Part shown: positions 42,974 to 51,855 of the stretch, piece after piece
How positions within the stretch are numbered: position 1 is the stretch's first letter
Layout: every line of letters begins with the position of its first letter
Assembly (NCBI RefSeq): GCF_030065535.1
Contig: NZ_JASJND010000001.1
Coordinates: 434,001-498,000 of the forward strand
Direction of reading: 5' to 3'
From: Microbacterium dauci
GTDB taxonomy: Bacteria; Actinomycetota; Actinomycetes; Actinomycetales; Microbacteriaceae
DNA length: 64,000 bases
Translations under genes and position numbers: made by a program
Notes under the pieces: model-generated
Database searches by the model: none
What the model was told of the DNA's origin: nothing
What the model saw: only the letters and a program-made list of their open reading frames with translations

Positions 42974-43915
42974 TCAGGGAACCAGCACGATCTTGCCGTC
43001 GACGCCGTCTGCGAGGGCACGGTGCGCGTCGGCGGCATCGGCGAGTGCGAACGTCGGGCCGAGTTCCACATCGAGTGCGCCCGCGGCGATGAGCTGCAGG
43101 CTCACCGGCACCGCCTCTGCGCGCAGGGCCAGCTGCTGCGCGGTGAGCGGTTCAGGACTGCCGCCCGAGAACGCGCGTATACCGAGGCCCGCGGCATCCA
43201 CTCCTCGGACGAGGGTCACGATACGACCGCGGTCGTCGACGAGCTCGATCGACGTGCGGAGGGCCTCATCAGTGCCGGCTGCGTCGATCGCGACGGTGAC
43301 GCCCTGGGGTGCAGCCGCGCGGACTCGATCGGCGAGGCCTTCGCCGTACGCGACGGGTGTCGCGCCGAGTGCTCGCACACGCTCGGCGCGGCGCTCGCTC
43401 GTGGTTGCGATCACCGTCGCACCCCAGAGGACGGCGAACTGGATGAGGAACTGCCCGACCGCACCGGAACCGGCGTGCACGAGGACGACGTCGGACGGTC
43501 CCACCGCCATCGACCGGAGCGTCTGGTAGGCGGTGCCGGCCGGGATGCCGAGCGCAGCAGCCTGCGCAGCGCTCACCTGCGGCGGGCGAGGAGTGAGGGT
43601 GGATGCGGCGACGACGACGTCGGTCGCATACAGCCCTGTCGCGCCCGCGATCGCGACCGCATCGCCCACGCGCAGCCCGTCGACGTCTGCGCCGAGCGCC
43701 GTCACGACGCCGGCGCCGTCGAATCCGATACGACGTGGCGAGGTGATCGGCGGCGAGGGGCGGGTGCCGGCGCGGAGCTTCGCGTCGAGAGGATTCACAC
43801 CCGCAGCTTGAATGCGGACGGCCACGTCGCCCGGACCGGGAGCGGGGATGTCGATGTCGCCGAAGGTGAGGACCTCCGGGCCGCCGAGTGCGAGGTACGT
43901 GATCGCGGATGCCAT
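42974..43915 (-). CDS. NADPH:quinone reductase-like medium-chain dehydrogenase
   Basis: 313 residues. The zinc-free quinone-oxidoreductase branch of the MDR family: GroES-like N-terminus (AAGVNPLDAKLRAG, GFDGAGVV), NADPH motif GSGAVGQFLIQFA (about 148-160) and a Rossmann domain. No zinc-ligand cysteines are seen. It reduces quinones or enones with NADPH. Convergent with the sugar operon and not obviously linked to it. Confidence 0.88.
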   Translation of the reverse strand: MASAITYLALGGPEVLTFGDIDIPAPGPGDVAVRIQAAGVNPLDAKLRAGTRPSPPITSPRRIGFDGAGVVTALGADVDGLRVGDAVAIAGATGLYATDVVVAASTLTPRPPQVSAAQAAALGIPAGTAYQTLRSMAVGPSDVVLVHAGSGAVGQFLIQFAVLWGATVIATTSERRAERVRALGATPVAYGEGLADRVRAAAPQGVTVAIDAAGTDEALRTSIELVDDRGRIVTLVRGVDAAGLGIRAFSGGSPEPLTAQQLALRAEAVPVSLQLIAAGALDVELGPTFALADAADAHRALADGVDGKIVLVP

Positions 43916-43940
43916 AGTGCCGCCAGCTTACGACGCTGTC

Positions 43941-46900
43941 TCAGTCCGTTGCGGCGAGGGCCTTCGTGATGCGCTGCAGCGAGACGGGCTCTGCGGTGCC
44001 GAGGCGCTGGGCGAACAGGCTCACGCGCAACTCCTCGAGTAGCCATCGTGCGTGGACGAGCCGGGCGGGCGCGCCCGCGGGGAGCGGCGTCGCGCCACCG
44101 GCATCCGCGAAGGCAGTCGCCGCGCGCTCGAACTCGGTCATCCGCTGGCGGTCGCGACCCGGGTTGTCGGCGAGGGTGGTCACCCGCTCGAGCGCGCCCT
44201 GCAGGTAGCGAGGGAGGCGCGCGAGGCGCGCGGTGCCGGTGCGCGAGACGAACCCGGGGTGGATGAGCCCGGCGACCTGCGCCTTGAGGTCGCCGAGGGC
44301 GGCGAGGAGCGTCATCGAGTTCTGCGAGCGGATGCCGCGTTCAACGTCGCGCTGCAGGGTGAGGATCTTCGCCGTCAGCGACACCGTCTGGAAGAGCTCA
44401 TCGACGACCCGGGCAGAGAACGCGTCACGGGCGGCGGCGAAGCCCGCCTCGTCACGGACGACGGTGTCGCCGAGGACGGCATCGGCGACGGCGACACGGG
44501 CGTCTTCGATGAGCGCCTTCGCCGACGGATACGGCGATGCCGCGAGCGCGAGCTTCTCGGGCGCGGTGAGGTGCTCGAGCACGTACGCGGCCGGCGACGG
44601 CACGGCGAGGAGCAGCAGTCGGCGGACGCCCGCGCGGGTGAGGGCTGCGGCACGCTCGGGGGTGGCCTCGATGCGGAGTGCAACCGACTCCTTCTCGTCG
44701 ACCAGTGCGGGGTAGCCGCGCACGACGCCGCCGGCGACCTTCGTGTCGACAACGGTCGGAAGCGTGCCGACGTCCCACGTCGTGATCCCGGTGCGCTCGG
44801 CGGGCGCGGCCGCTCCGGATGCCGCGGGCGCGGCCCGCTGCGGGCCGCGTCCCGGTGCTGGCGGGCGGGACACCGACCGGGCGACGGACTCCCGCGCCCG
44901 GCCGGCGAGACGCTGCTGGAGCTCGGCGAGGTCTCGCGAGGATCCCACGGCGCGGCCGCGGTGGTCGACGGCACGGAACGAGACGAGGAGGTGTCCGGGG
45001 ACGCGCTCGAGCTCGAAGTCGGCACCGGTGACGGGCTGGTGCGCGACGCGCTGGATGCGTGCGGCCAGAGCCGCGCGGAGCGTCGAGGCGGGCAGCCCGT
45101 CGGTGTCTTCAGGGCCGGTGCCGGCGAGCTCGTCGCCGAGGGTGTTCGCCCAGTCGGCGGCGGGGACGACGTGGCGGCGGATCGTCTTCGGCAGCGCCTT
45201 GATGAGCGCCGTGATGAGCTCGGCGCGCATGCCGGGCACCTGCCAGTCGAAGCCGTCCGGTCGCAGCTGCGCCAGGAGCGCGAGCGGCACGACGACGCTG
45301 ACGCCGTCATCGGGTGCCCCGGGCTCGAACCGGTACGCGAGGGAGAGCACCTGGTCGCCCTGCCGCCAGCGCGCCGGGAAGTCGCTTTCGTCGGTGCGGG
45401 CGGACTCGCCGAGAAGATCGGCCTCGGTCATGTCGAGCAGCTTCGGCGTCTGCGACTGCACACCGCGCCACCACGTCTCGAACGAGCGGACGTCGAACAC
45501 GTCGCGCGGCAGGCGGGTGTCGTAGAAGCGGTAGACGGCTTCGTCGCCGACGAGGATGTCGCGACGGCGCTCGCGTTCCTCGATGCGCTCGAGACGTCGA
45601 CGGAGGTCGGCGTTGCGCCGCTCGAACGCGGTGAGGCGCTTGTCGAGGTGCGAGACGTTCCACTCGCCCTCGACGAGCGCGTGCCGCAGGAACAGCTCGC
45701 GCGCGAGCTCGCGGTCGAGGCGTGCCAGCTGCACCCGGCGGCGCGGGATGATCTCTATGCCGAAGAGCGTGACCTTCTCGGCGGCGACGGCGGCACCGGC
45801 ATCCTTCGACCAGTGCGGATCACTGATGCTCCGATGCGCGAGGTCGCCGGCGAGCTCTTCGGCCCAGGCCGGGTCGACCTGCGCGACGGTGCGTCCGAAC
45901 AGGCGCGAGGTCTCGACGAGCTCGGCCGCCATGACCGCGTCGGGCGACGCCTTCTTGAGGCCGGACCCGGGGAAGATCGCGAACGATGCACCCCGCGCAC
46001 CGCGGTACTGGGCGAGCGGCTTGCGCGCACCCTTCTTCTTGGGGTCAGCGATGACCGAGCGGGTATCGAGGATGCCGAGGTGCGAGAGCAGCCCCGACAG
46101 GATGGCGCGGTGAACGGCGTCGGGATCTGCGGAGCCTTCGCCTGTGGCCGCCTTCGCCCGGGAGAGGGCGTGCAACTGGCGGTGGACGTCGAACCATTCG
46201 CGCACCCGCACGTAGTTGAGGTGCTCGCTGCGGCAGAGGCGCCGGAACGCGCTGGAACCGAGCTCGCGCTGCTGCTCGCGGAGGTGGTTCCAGAGGTTCA
46301 AGAGCGAGAGGAAGTCGCTTGTCGGGTCGGTGAACCGGGCGTGGAACCGATCCGCCTCCTCGCGGCGCTCCTCGGGGCGCTCGCGGACGTCCTGGATCGA
46401 GAGGCCGGCGACGATCGCGAGGACGTCGCGGGAGACGCCGAGCTTCTCGGCCTCGAGCAGCATTCGGGCGAAGCGCGGGTCGATCGGGAGGCGTGAGATG
46501 CGCCGACCGAGCGGCGTGAGCTTCAGCGCGCCGGTCTTGCCGGTGACGGCGCGGAGCTCGGTGAGGAGCTCGACGGCTGCCTTCACGCCGCGGGAGTCGG
46601 GCTTTGTGAGGAATGGGAACTCGGTGACGTCGCCGAAGCCGAGCGCGAGCATCTGCAGGATGACCGAGGCGAGCGATGTGCGCAGGATCTCGGGCTCGGT
46701 GAACTCCGGGCGGCCGCGGAAGTCCTCTTCGGCGTAGAGGCGTATCGCGATGCCGGGGGAGGTGCGGCCGGCGCGACCGCTGCGCTGCTGCGCCGACGCT
46801 TGCGACACCGCCTCGATCGGCAGGCGCTGCACCTTGGAGCGGACGCTGTAGCGCGAGATGCGCGCGGTGCCGGTGTCGACGACGTAGCGGATGCCGGGCA

Positions 46901-47804
46901 CCGTGAGGCTCGTCTCGGCGACGTTGGTCGCGAGGATGATCCGGCGCCGGACGCCCGCGATGCGCGAGGGCTCGAAGACGCGGTGCTGCTCGGCCGCAGA
47001 GAGGCGGCCGTAGAGGGGGAGGACCTCGGTCGGGCGCGCGTCGCCGCGGTACATGCCGTTCACGGCATCGGCGGCATCCCGGATCTCGGCTTCGCCGGGG
47101 AAGAAGACGAGGACGTCGCCGTCGGGCTCGCGGTCGAGTTCGCGGAGGGCGGCGACGAGGCCATCGACGTCGTCTTCGGTCTCGTCGTGCGCGCGGTAGC
47201 GGATTTCGACCGGGAACGTTCGCCCGGAGACTTCGATGATGGGCGCCGGCGTGCGCGTGCCGTCGCGCGCGGTGGACGCGAAGTGCGCCGCGAAGCTCTC
47301 GGGGTCGATCGTCGCCGAGGTGATGACGACTTTGAGGTCGGGGCGTTCGGGCAGGATGCGGGCGAGGTAGCCGAGCAGGAAGTCGACGTTGAGGGACCGC
47401 TCGTGGGCCTCGTCGACGATGATCGTGTCGTAGCGACGGAGCAGTCGGTCGCGGTGGATCTCGTTCAGCAGGATGCCGTCGGTCATGAGGGTGACCTGGG
47501 TGGCATCCGTCACCTCGTCGGTGAACCGGACCTTGTAGCCGATCGCGCCGCCGAGCGGCACCTGGACTTCGTGCGCGAGGCGCTCGGCGATGGAGCGGGC
47601 GGCGATGCGGCGGGGCTGGGTGTGCGCGATCTTGGTGCGGCCGAGCTCGAGGCAGATCTTCGGCAGCTGCGTCGTCTTGCCCGACCCGGTCGCGCCGGCG
47701 ACGATGACCACCTGCGAGGTCTCGATGGCGCGCGCGATCTCGTCCCGCGCGGCGCTGACGGGCAGCTCCGGGGGATACGAGATGACGGGGACGGGTGCGG
47801 ACAC
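43941..47804 (-). CDS. hrpA: ATP-dependent RNA helicase HrpA
   Basis: 1287 residues from the GTG at 47804; the longer frame to 48014 would run into the HNH gene. The size and order match HrpA: Walker A AGATGSGKTTQ (about 36-46), motif II DEAH (about 131-134), motif III SAT, motif VI QRSGRAGR, then the HA2/OB-fold region and the long HrpA-specific C-terminal half. It unwinds RNA or rescues collided ribosomes, as shown for E. coli HrpA. A possible TACGAT -10 lies 8 nt before the start. Confidence 0.94.
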   Translation of the reverse strand: MSAPVPVISYPPELPVSAARDEIARAIETSQVVIVAGATGSGKTTQLPKICLELGRTKIAHTQPRRIAARSIAERLAHEVQVPLGGAIGYKVRFTDEVTDATQVTLMTDGILLNEIHRDRLLRRYDTIIVDEAHERSLNVDFLLGYLARILPERPDLKVVITSATIDPESFAAHFASTARDGTRTPAPIIEVSGRTFPVEIRYRAHDETEDDVDGLVAALRELDREPDGDVLVFFPGEAEIRDAADAVNGMYRGDARPTEVLPLYGRLSAAEQHRVFEPSRIAGVRRRIILATNVAETSLTVPGIRYVVDTGTARISRYSVRSKVQRLPIEAVSQASAQQRSGRAGRTSPGIAIRLYAEEDFRGRPEFTEPEILRTSLASVILQMLALGFGDVTEFPFLTKPDSRGVKAAVELLTELRAVTGKTGALKLTPLGRRISRLPIDPRFARMLLEAEKLGVSRDVLAIVAGLSIQDVRERPEERREEADRFHARFTDPTSDFLSLLNLWNHLREQQRELGSSAFRRLCRSEHLNYVRVREWFDVHRQLHALSRAKAATGEGSADPDAVHRAILSGLLSHLGILDTRSVIADPKKKGARKPLAQYRGARGASFAIFPGSGLKKASPDAVMAAELVETSRLFGRTVAQVDPAWAEELAGDLAHRSISDPHWSKDAGAAVAAEKVTLFGIEIIPRRRVQLARLDRELARELFLRHALVEGEWNVSHLDKRLTAFERRNADLRRRLERIEERERRRDILVGDEAVYRFYDTRLPRDVFDVRSFETWWRGVQSQTPKLLDMTEADLLGESARTDESDFPARWRQGDQVLSLAYRFEPGAPDDGVSVVVPLALLAQLRPDGFDWQVPGMRAELITALIKALPKTIRRHVVPAADWANTLGDELAGTGPEDTDGLPASTLRAALAARIQRVAHQPVTGADFELERVPGHLLVSFRAVDHRGRAVGSSRDLAELQQRLAGRARESVARSVSRPPAPGRGPQRAAPAASGAAAPAERTGITTWDVGTLPTVVDTKVAGGVVRGYPALVDEKESVALRIEATPERAAALTRAGVRRLLLLAVPSPAAYVLEHLTAPEKLALAASPYPSAKALIEDARVAVADAVLGDTVVRDEAGFAAARDAFSARVVDELFQTVSLTAKILTLQRDVERGIRSQNSMTLLAALGDLKAQVAGLIHPGFVSRTGTARLARLPRYLQGALERVTTLADNPGRDRQRMTEFERAATAFADAGGATPLPAGAPARLVHARWLLEELRVSLFAQRLGTAEPVSLQRITKALAATD

Positions 47805-47907
47805 AGCCCTCGATCGTATCGCGGCGGCGCGGGTGAGGGAGCGCCGATCGAATCCCCTGCTCGCCCCGCGAGCGCAGCGAGTCGAAACGCCCGAACGGAG
47901 TGGGCCG

Positions 47908-49257
47908 TCAGAACGGCGGGAGGGTGACGTCGGCAGGGGTGAACGCGACGGCCGGTACCGGTGCGTCTTCTCTGTAGATCCTGCCGAGGGGTGAGGTCCA
48001 TTCGAGGACGCCACCCGACAGTTGTCGGACCCTCCAACACGTGAACTGCTTCATCGAGTGATGTCGCTGACAGAGATGACAGAGATTGCAGGTGTGGGTC
48101 TTGCCGCCGAGCGCGTGATCCACGTTGTGGTCGACCTCACACCGGACGGCGGCTTGCCGGCACCCGGGGAAACGGCAGTGCTGGTCGCGAGCTTGCAGAT
48201 ATCGGCGCATCTTCTCCGGCGCCCGGTACGAATCGACCGCAAGCACGGCTCCGGTAATCGGGTGGGTGACGAGCCGCTCCCACCGGCTGTTTCCTGCCGC
48301 GAGTTGACGAGCGGCGGCCGCATCGATGGGGGAGCGGCCGACGAGGTCGCACGCGTCGTGGTCGTCGCCGGCGAGTGCGTGCGCGGGGATCACGACCTGG
48401 ATGCGTGCGCGAATCTTCCCGAGCGGGCCGGCCGAGGTGTCGCGCGTGTCGTCGAGCGCTGGCGTTCCGGCGAGGAGCAGGTCGGCGAAGAGGTCGGCGC
48501 GAACCTGGTCCATGGTGCGGGCGTCGGTGGAGACGATCTCAGCGCGGGATTCGTCACTGCCGTCAATCCCGAGGGTCAGGCCACCACCGGCCGCGCGCTC
48601 GCCACGCGTGTCGATGATCGCGCGGCCCATCTGGGTGAGCCGGTCGTGGATGCCCTCCGCGATCGCGGTCGGCATCTTCGCGATCAGCTCGCTCATCCCG
48701 TCGCTGCCGGGCACGATCCGCACGCACCGACCGGCCGCGGCTGCTTCGTGACGCTCCGCGAACGACCGCGGGTGCAGGTGCTGCGCGAGCATCTCCAACG
48801 CCGGGCGAACCCGGTTGGGGGTGTCGCGTTCGCACGTCGGGATCGCGGCATCCGCGAACGTGCCCCGCAACTCGGGTGGCAGCACCGAGCCGGCGGCGAC
48901 GATCGTGAGGACATGCCCGCGCACGATCCGGCCCGACTCCCACGCGTCGACCACGCTCGGGTAGTCCTCGACGATCGTGCGGGCCTCATCGATCCGGCGT
49001 TGCATGGTCCGGTCGGCGACCCGCATGATCCCGCCGAGCTCCGCGGCGATCGACCTGAGCACCATGTCGTGTTCGCGGACCCGCGCGGGGGACCCGGCGG
49101 CGGTCTTCTCGGCCAGCGCAGCCGCGGCGGCGAGGAGCCGGACTTCGCGGATCTGCACGGCCGCGGCATCCCGAGCCAGACCCTCCATCCCGTGCGCGAG
49201 CCCGGCGAGCGACGCCATGAAGGCGTCCGATCCGGGAGTCTCTGCGGGGCTGGTCAT
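47908..49257 (-). CDS. DUF222 and HNH endonuclease-domain protein
   Basis: 449 residues from the ATG at 49257; the GGAGG is only 1 nt away, so the ATG at 49323 remains possible. The large DUF222 domain (about 15-300) is followed by an HNH domain (about 375-430): CRFPGCRQ, EVDHNVDHALGG, LCHLCQRHHSMK, with zinc cysteines and catalytic His. This family occurs in many copies in actinobacterial genomes. It is a putative DNA nuclease of unknown biological role, sometimes seen with inteins or mobile elements. Confidence 0.88.
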   Translation of the reverse strand: MTSPAETPGSDAFMASLAGLAHGMEGLARDAAAVQIREVRLLAAAAALAEKTAAGSPARVREHDMVLRSIAAELGGIMRVADRTMQRRIDEARTIVEDYPSVVDAWESGRIVRGHVLTIVAAGSVLPPELRGTFADAAIPTCERDTPNRVRPALEMLAQHLHPRSFAERHEAAAAGRCVRIVPGSDGMSELIAKMPTAIAEGIHDRLTQMGRAIIDTRGERAAGGGLTLGIDGSDESRAEIVSTDARTMDQVRADLFADLLLAGTPALDDTRDTSAGPLGKIRARIQVVIPAHALAGDDHDACDLVGRSPIDAAAARQLAAGNSRWERLVTHPITGAVLAVDSYRAPEKMRRYLQARDQHCRFPGCRQAAVRCEVDHNVDHALGGKTHTCNLCHLCQRHHSMKQFTCWRVRQLSGGVLEWTSPLGRIYREDAPVPAVAFTPADVTLPPF

Positions 49258-49463
49258 ACCTCCATTCTGGTGAGGGGGTACGACATTGAGGGGGTCGATT
49301 CGGATTTGTGAACCCCAGGTCAATATGAGAAAACGTTCATGCTTCGTGGGTCGATCGCCCCTGTCCTGGCGGGTGTTCGAGGGTGTGGCATCCGCTGATC
49401 GTCAGGCGTTTCGTCTCGGTCGCTCTGCTCCCTCGCTCAACGACCGGATCTCCGCCGGGCGGG

Positions 49464-50204
49464 TCAGCGGTCGCCGGCGTCCTCGTCGAGGAGCGGCAGG
49501 TCGGCGGCCGTCACGAGGCGCGAGAGGATCGCGTGCTCGACGAGCCGCGCACGGCGGTTGGTGGCGAGCTTGCCGCCGCCGCCGCGGAGCCCCTGCACGC
49601 CCTCGCGGTCGAACTTGTCGCAGACGTTGTCGAGCTTGCGGTTGAAGGTCGTGAGCGGCCAGCCGAGCCGCTGCGCCGCGGCCGCAGACGACGGGATCTG
49701 GCTCGAACCCATCATCCCGCCGCGCAGGATCGGCTCGCACAGTGCGACAAGCAGCTGCTTCTGGCTGATCGTCAGCGGCACCGCACCGATCGTCGTGCCG
49801 CCGTCGGTCGCGTCGTCGGCCGGCAGCTCACGACCGGTGAACCGCGCCGCGTCGTTGCGGATCGTGAACTCGTACGTGTACGAGCCCGCGGTGAACATGA
49901 CGAGCAGCTCCGGAAACACGAGCGGCACCCGTGTGCCCGGACCGAGCATCGCCTGGTACGCGCCGTCGGCGGTGGCGAGGGCGACCGAGATCGACTTGCC
50001 CGTGTTCGCGAGCCACCACAGATCCTGCGCCGACTCGACCTCGAGCAACCGCCGGTGCAGGTACGGGTTCGTGTCGATCACGAGGTCGGCATCACGACCG
50101 ATCGAGTACACGGTGCCCGGCACGGGGTAGAACCACTCGCCACAGAATTCGATCCCGAGTTTCGCGGTCGTGTGCTCGGCCGTCTGTTCGATGTCGCCCG
50201 TCAT
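49464..50204 (-). CDS. FHA-like domain protein with C-terminal helix-turn-helix-like domain
   Basis: 246 residues from the ATG in an ATGA overlap with the upstream gene. Residues about 18-100 resemble a forkhead-associated domain (VYSIGRDADLVIDTNPYLHRRLLEVE, the GR and HRRL positions that bind phospho-threonine), then LANTGKS. Residues about 140-235 form a helical domain (ISQKQLLVALCEPIL ... SSAAAAQRLGWPLTTFNRKLDNVCDKF) that looks like a winged helix used for DNA or protein binding. Last gene of the minus-strand operon, directly after the threonine-motif scaffold that it may bind. Confidence 0.7.
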   Translation of the reverse strand: MTGDIEQTAEHTTAKLGIEFCGEWFYPVPGTVYSIGRDADLVIDTNPYLHRRLLEVESAQDLWWLANTGKSISVALATADGAYQAMLGPGTRVPLVFPELLVMFTAGSYTYEFTIRNDAARFTGRELPADDATDGGTTIGAVPLTISQKQLLVALCEPILRGGMMGSSQIPSSAAAAQRLGWPLTTFNRKLDNVCDKFDREGVQGLRGGGGKLATNRRARLVEHAILSRLVTAADLPLLDEDAGDR

Positions 50205-51010
50205 CCGGGTCCCCCTCCGATGATCCAAAGGATGCCGGTGACCGCCCCTCCTGCGATCACCACACCGCCCGCCACCACGGCGAACAGCACCCCGCGCCGC
50301 GGTCGCGGCGGGGGAGTGGACGAACCGACCGCCTCGGGCGCGGTCGGCGGTGCCACGGGATTGCGGGTGACCGGCGCCGGGGCGTCGGCACGCGGCCGGT
50401 AGATCGCCCGCGCAGCGACCACACCAGGGACGGTCGCCGCGCGCGGCGTGTCCGCGCGACCGTGCGCGACGCCGGTGTCGACCTCGCTGATGCTGCGGGC
50501 GTCGACGGCGCGGCGCTGCACGATTGTTTCGTCGTCTGCAGGCGTCTCGTCGGCCGCAGGGGTCTCGTCGGCCGTGGGTGGCTCGTCGACCTGCGGCGCA
50601 TCGGCGGTGCGCTCCGGGACGTCGGTGTCCTCGATCAGCCGCTCGACGCGCCGGGCCACCAGCGCGGTGCGGTCGTCCGGCACCTCGGGAACGTCGGTCG
50701 TCTCGATGACCGGGTCGAGGCGACGGCGAGAGAGCGTCGTGCGCTCGTCCGCGGCATCCGCGTCGGCAGCGTCAGGGACAGCCGTATCGTCGATCAGTTC
50801 GGATCGCCGGGCGGACAGGACGGTGTGCTCGTCCGTCAGCGGGACGTCGTCCGAGGTGATCGGCGCGAACCGGGGCGCCGCGATGCTCGTACGGTCGTCG
50901 ACCTCTTCGGCCGCCCGCCGTGCGGACAGCGTCGTGTGGTCGTCGGGCTCCTCCGCGGCGCGCCGGGCCGACAGGGTGGTGCGCTCGTCGGGCGAGAACG
51001 GGTCAGTCAT
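50201..51010 (-). CDS. tail-anchored protein with repeated threonine motifs (possible FHA scaffold)
   Basis: 269 residues, no known domain. Residues 8-170 carry about seven copies of an acidic-x-T-x-[LIV]-x-x-R-R motif: T11 (DERTTLSARR), T26 (DDHTTLSARR), T41, T63 (DEHTVLSARR), T91 (DERTTLSRRR), T115 (DDRTALVARR) and a shorter one at T162 (DETIVQRR). They resemble the ETTS phospho-site of GarA/OdhI. A single C-terminal hydrophobic helix (about 243-265) makes it tail-anchored with the motifs in the cytoplasm. Genes for a PP2C phosphatase and FHA proteins flank it with overlaps, so phosphorylated threonines may recruit FHA domains. Inference; no kinase is visible. Confidence 0.75.
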   Translation of the reverse strand: MTDPFSPDERTTLSARRAAEEPDDHTTLSARRAAEEVDDRTSIAAPRFAPITSDDVPLTDEHTVLSARRSELIDDTAVPDAADADAADERTTLSRRRLDPVIETTDVPEVPDDRTALVARRVERLIEDTDVPERTADAPQVDEPPTADETPAADETPADDETIVQRRAVDARSISEVDTGVAHGRADTPRAATVPGVVAARAIYRPRADAPAPVTRNPVAPPTAPEAVGSSTPPPRPRRGVLFAVVAGGVVIAGGAVTGILWIIGGGPG

Positions 51011-51854
51011 GTGCCCGCCTCCGCGCCGAGGGCACCGTCGACACCTCGATCGTGCCGGTCGCCAACCCGCTCGTCATGAGGCCGCCGGTCGTGTCTTCGA
51101 GACTCGGATGGATGCCGCCGCCGACGACGTCCACCACGATCGCGGTCACGTTGTCGCGGCCGCCGTGCGCCAGCGCCTGCGCGACGAGCGACCCCGCCGT
51201 ATGGATGGGGGAGCCGCCCACGAGAAGACCGGCGCGGATCGCTTCGTCGGTGATCTCGCCCGACAGGCCGTCCGAGCAGATGAGCAGCCGCTCGCCGGTG
51301 ACGGCTGGCAGCAACCAGTAATCGGCGGGGCTGCGCTCGCCGCCGACGGCCCGGGTGATGACGTTGCGCGCCCCGTACCCCGACACCTGCTCGCGGGTGA
51401 GTCGACCGGCATCCACCATCTCCTGCGCGATGGAGTGGTCGATGGTCAGCTGCTCGAGACGCTCCGACAGCAGGCGGTAGACGCGGGAGTCGCCGATGTT
51501 GACGACGAGCCATCGCGGGTGGCCGTCTTGGACGACCGCGACGATGCCGGTCACGGTCGATCCGGCGCCACGGGTCGTTCCGGCAGCGATCGCGGCGACG
51601 GCGGCGTGCGCCGCGTACACCGCTTGCGAGACCTCTTCGGGCGCGACGTCGCTGCGGCCGACGAGCGGGCGGAACGCGTCGATGACGGCGGCCGAGGCCC
51701 GGTCGCCGGCTTCGTGCCCGCCCATCCCGTCGGCAACGAGGTAGACCGGGAAGCTCGCGAGGTACGAGTCTTCGTTGACCGGCCGGCGCAGCCCGGGGTC
51801 GGTCAGCGCGCCGCTGATCACCTCGAGATGCGTGCTCGGCTCCGGTCCCCGCAT
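51003..51854 (-). CDS. PP2C-family serine/threonine phosphatase
   Basis: 283 residues from the ATG at 51854, 1 nt after the upstream stop; the long frame to 52517 is not real. PPM motifs: RRPVNEDSYL (metal Asp), LVADGMGGHEAGDRASA, VNIGDSRVYRL, TRAVGGE, LICSDGLSGEI and GGRDNVTAIVV, so all metal-binding aspartates are present. It removes phosphate from Ser/Thr in proteins; likely targets are the threonine motifs of the gene downstream and the motif in the FHA protein upstream. Soluble, no membrane helix. Confidence 0.92.
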   Translation of the reverse strand: MRGPEPSTHLEVISGALTDPGLRRPVNEDSYLASFPVYLVADGMGGHEAGDRASAAVIDAFRPLVGRSDVAPEEVSQAVYAAHAAVAAIAAGTTRGAGSTVTGIVAVVQDGHPRWLVVNIGDSRVYRLLSERLEQLTIDHSIAQEMVDAGRLTREQVSGYGARNVITRAVGGERSPADYWLLPAVTGERLLICSDGLSGEITDEAIRAGLLVGGSPIHTAGSLVAQALAHGGRDNVTAIVVDVVGGGIHPSLEDTTGGLMTSGLATGTIEVSTVPSARRRAHD

Positions 51855-51855
51855 G

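Noticed and set aside
43941-46496. Long plus-strand frames (for example 44052-46496) opposite the helicase gene
   Set aside because: Antisense shadows of hrpA, which has every helicase motif in order.
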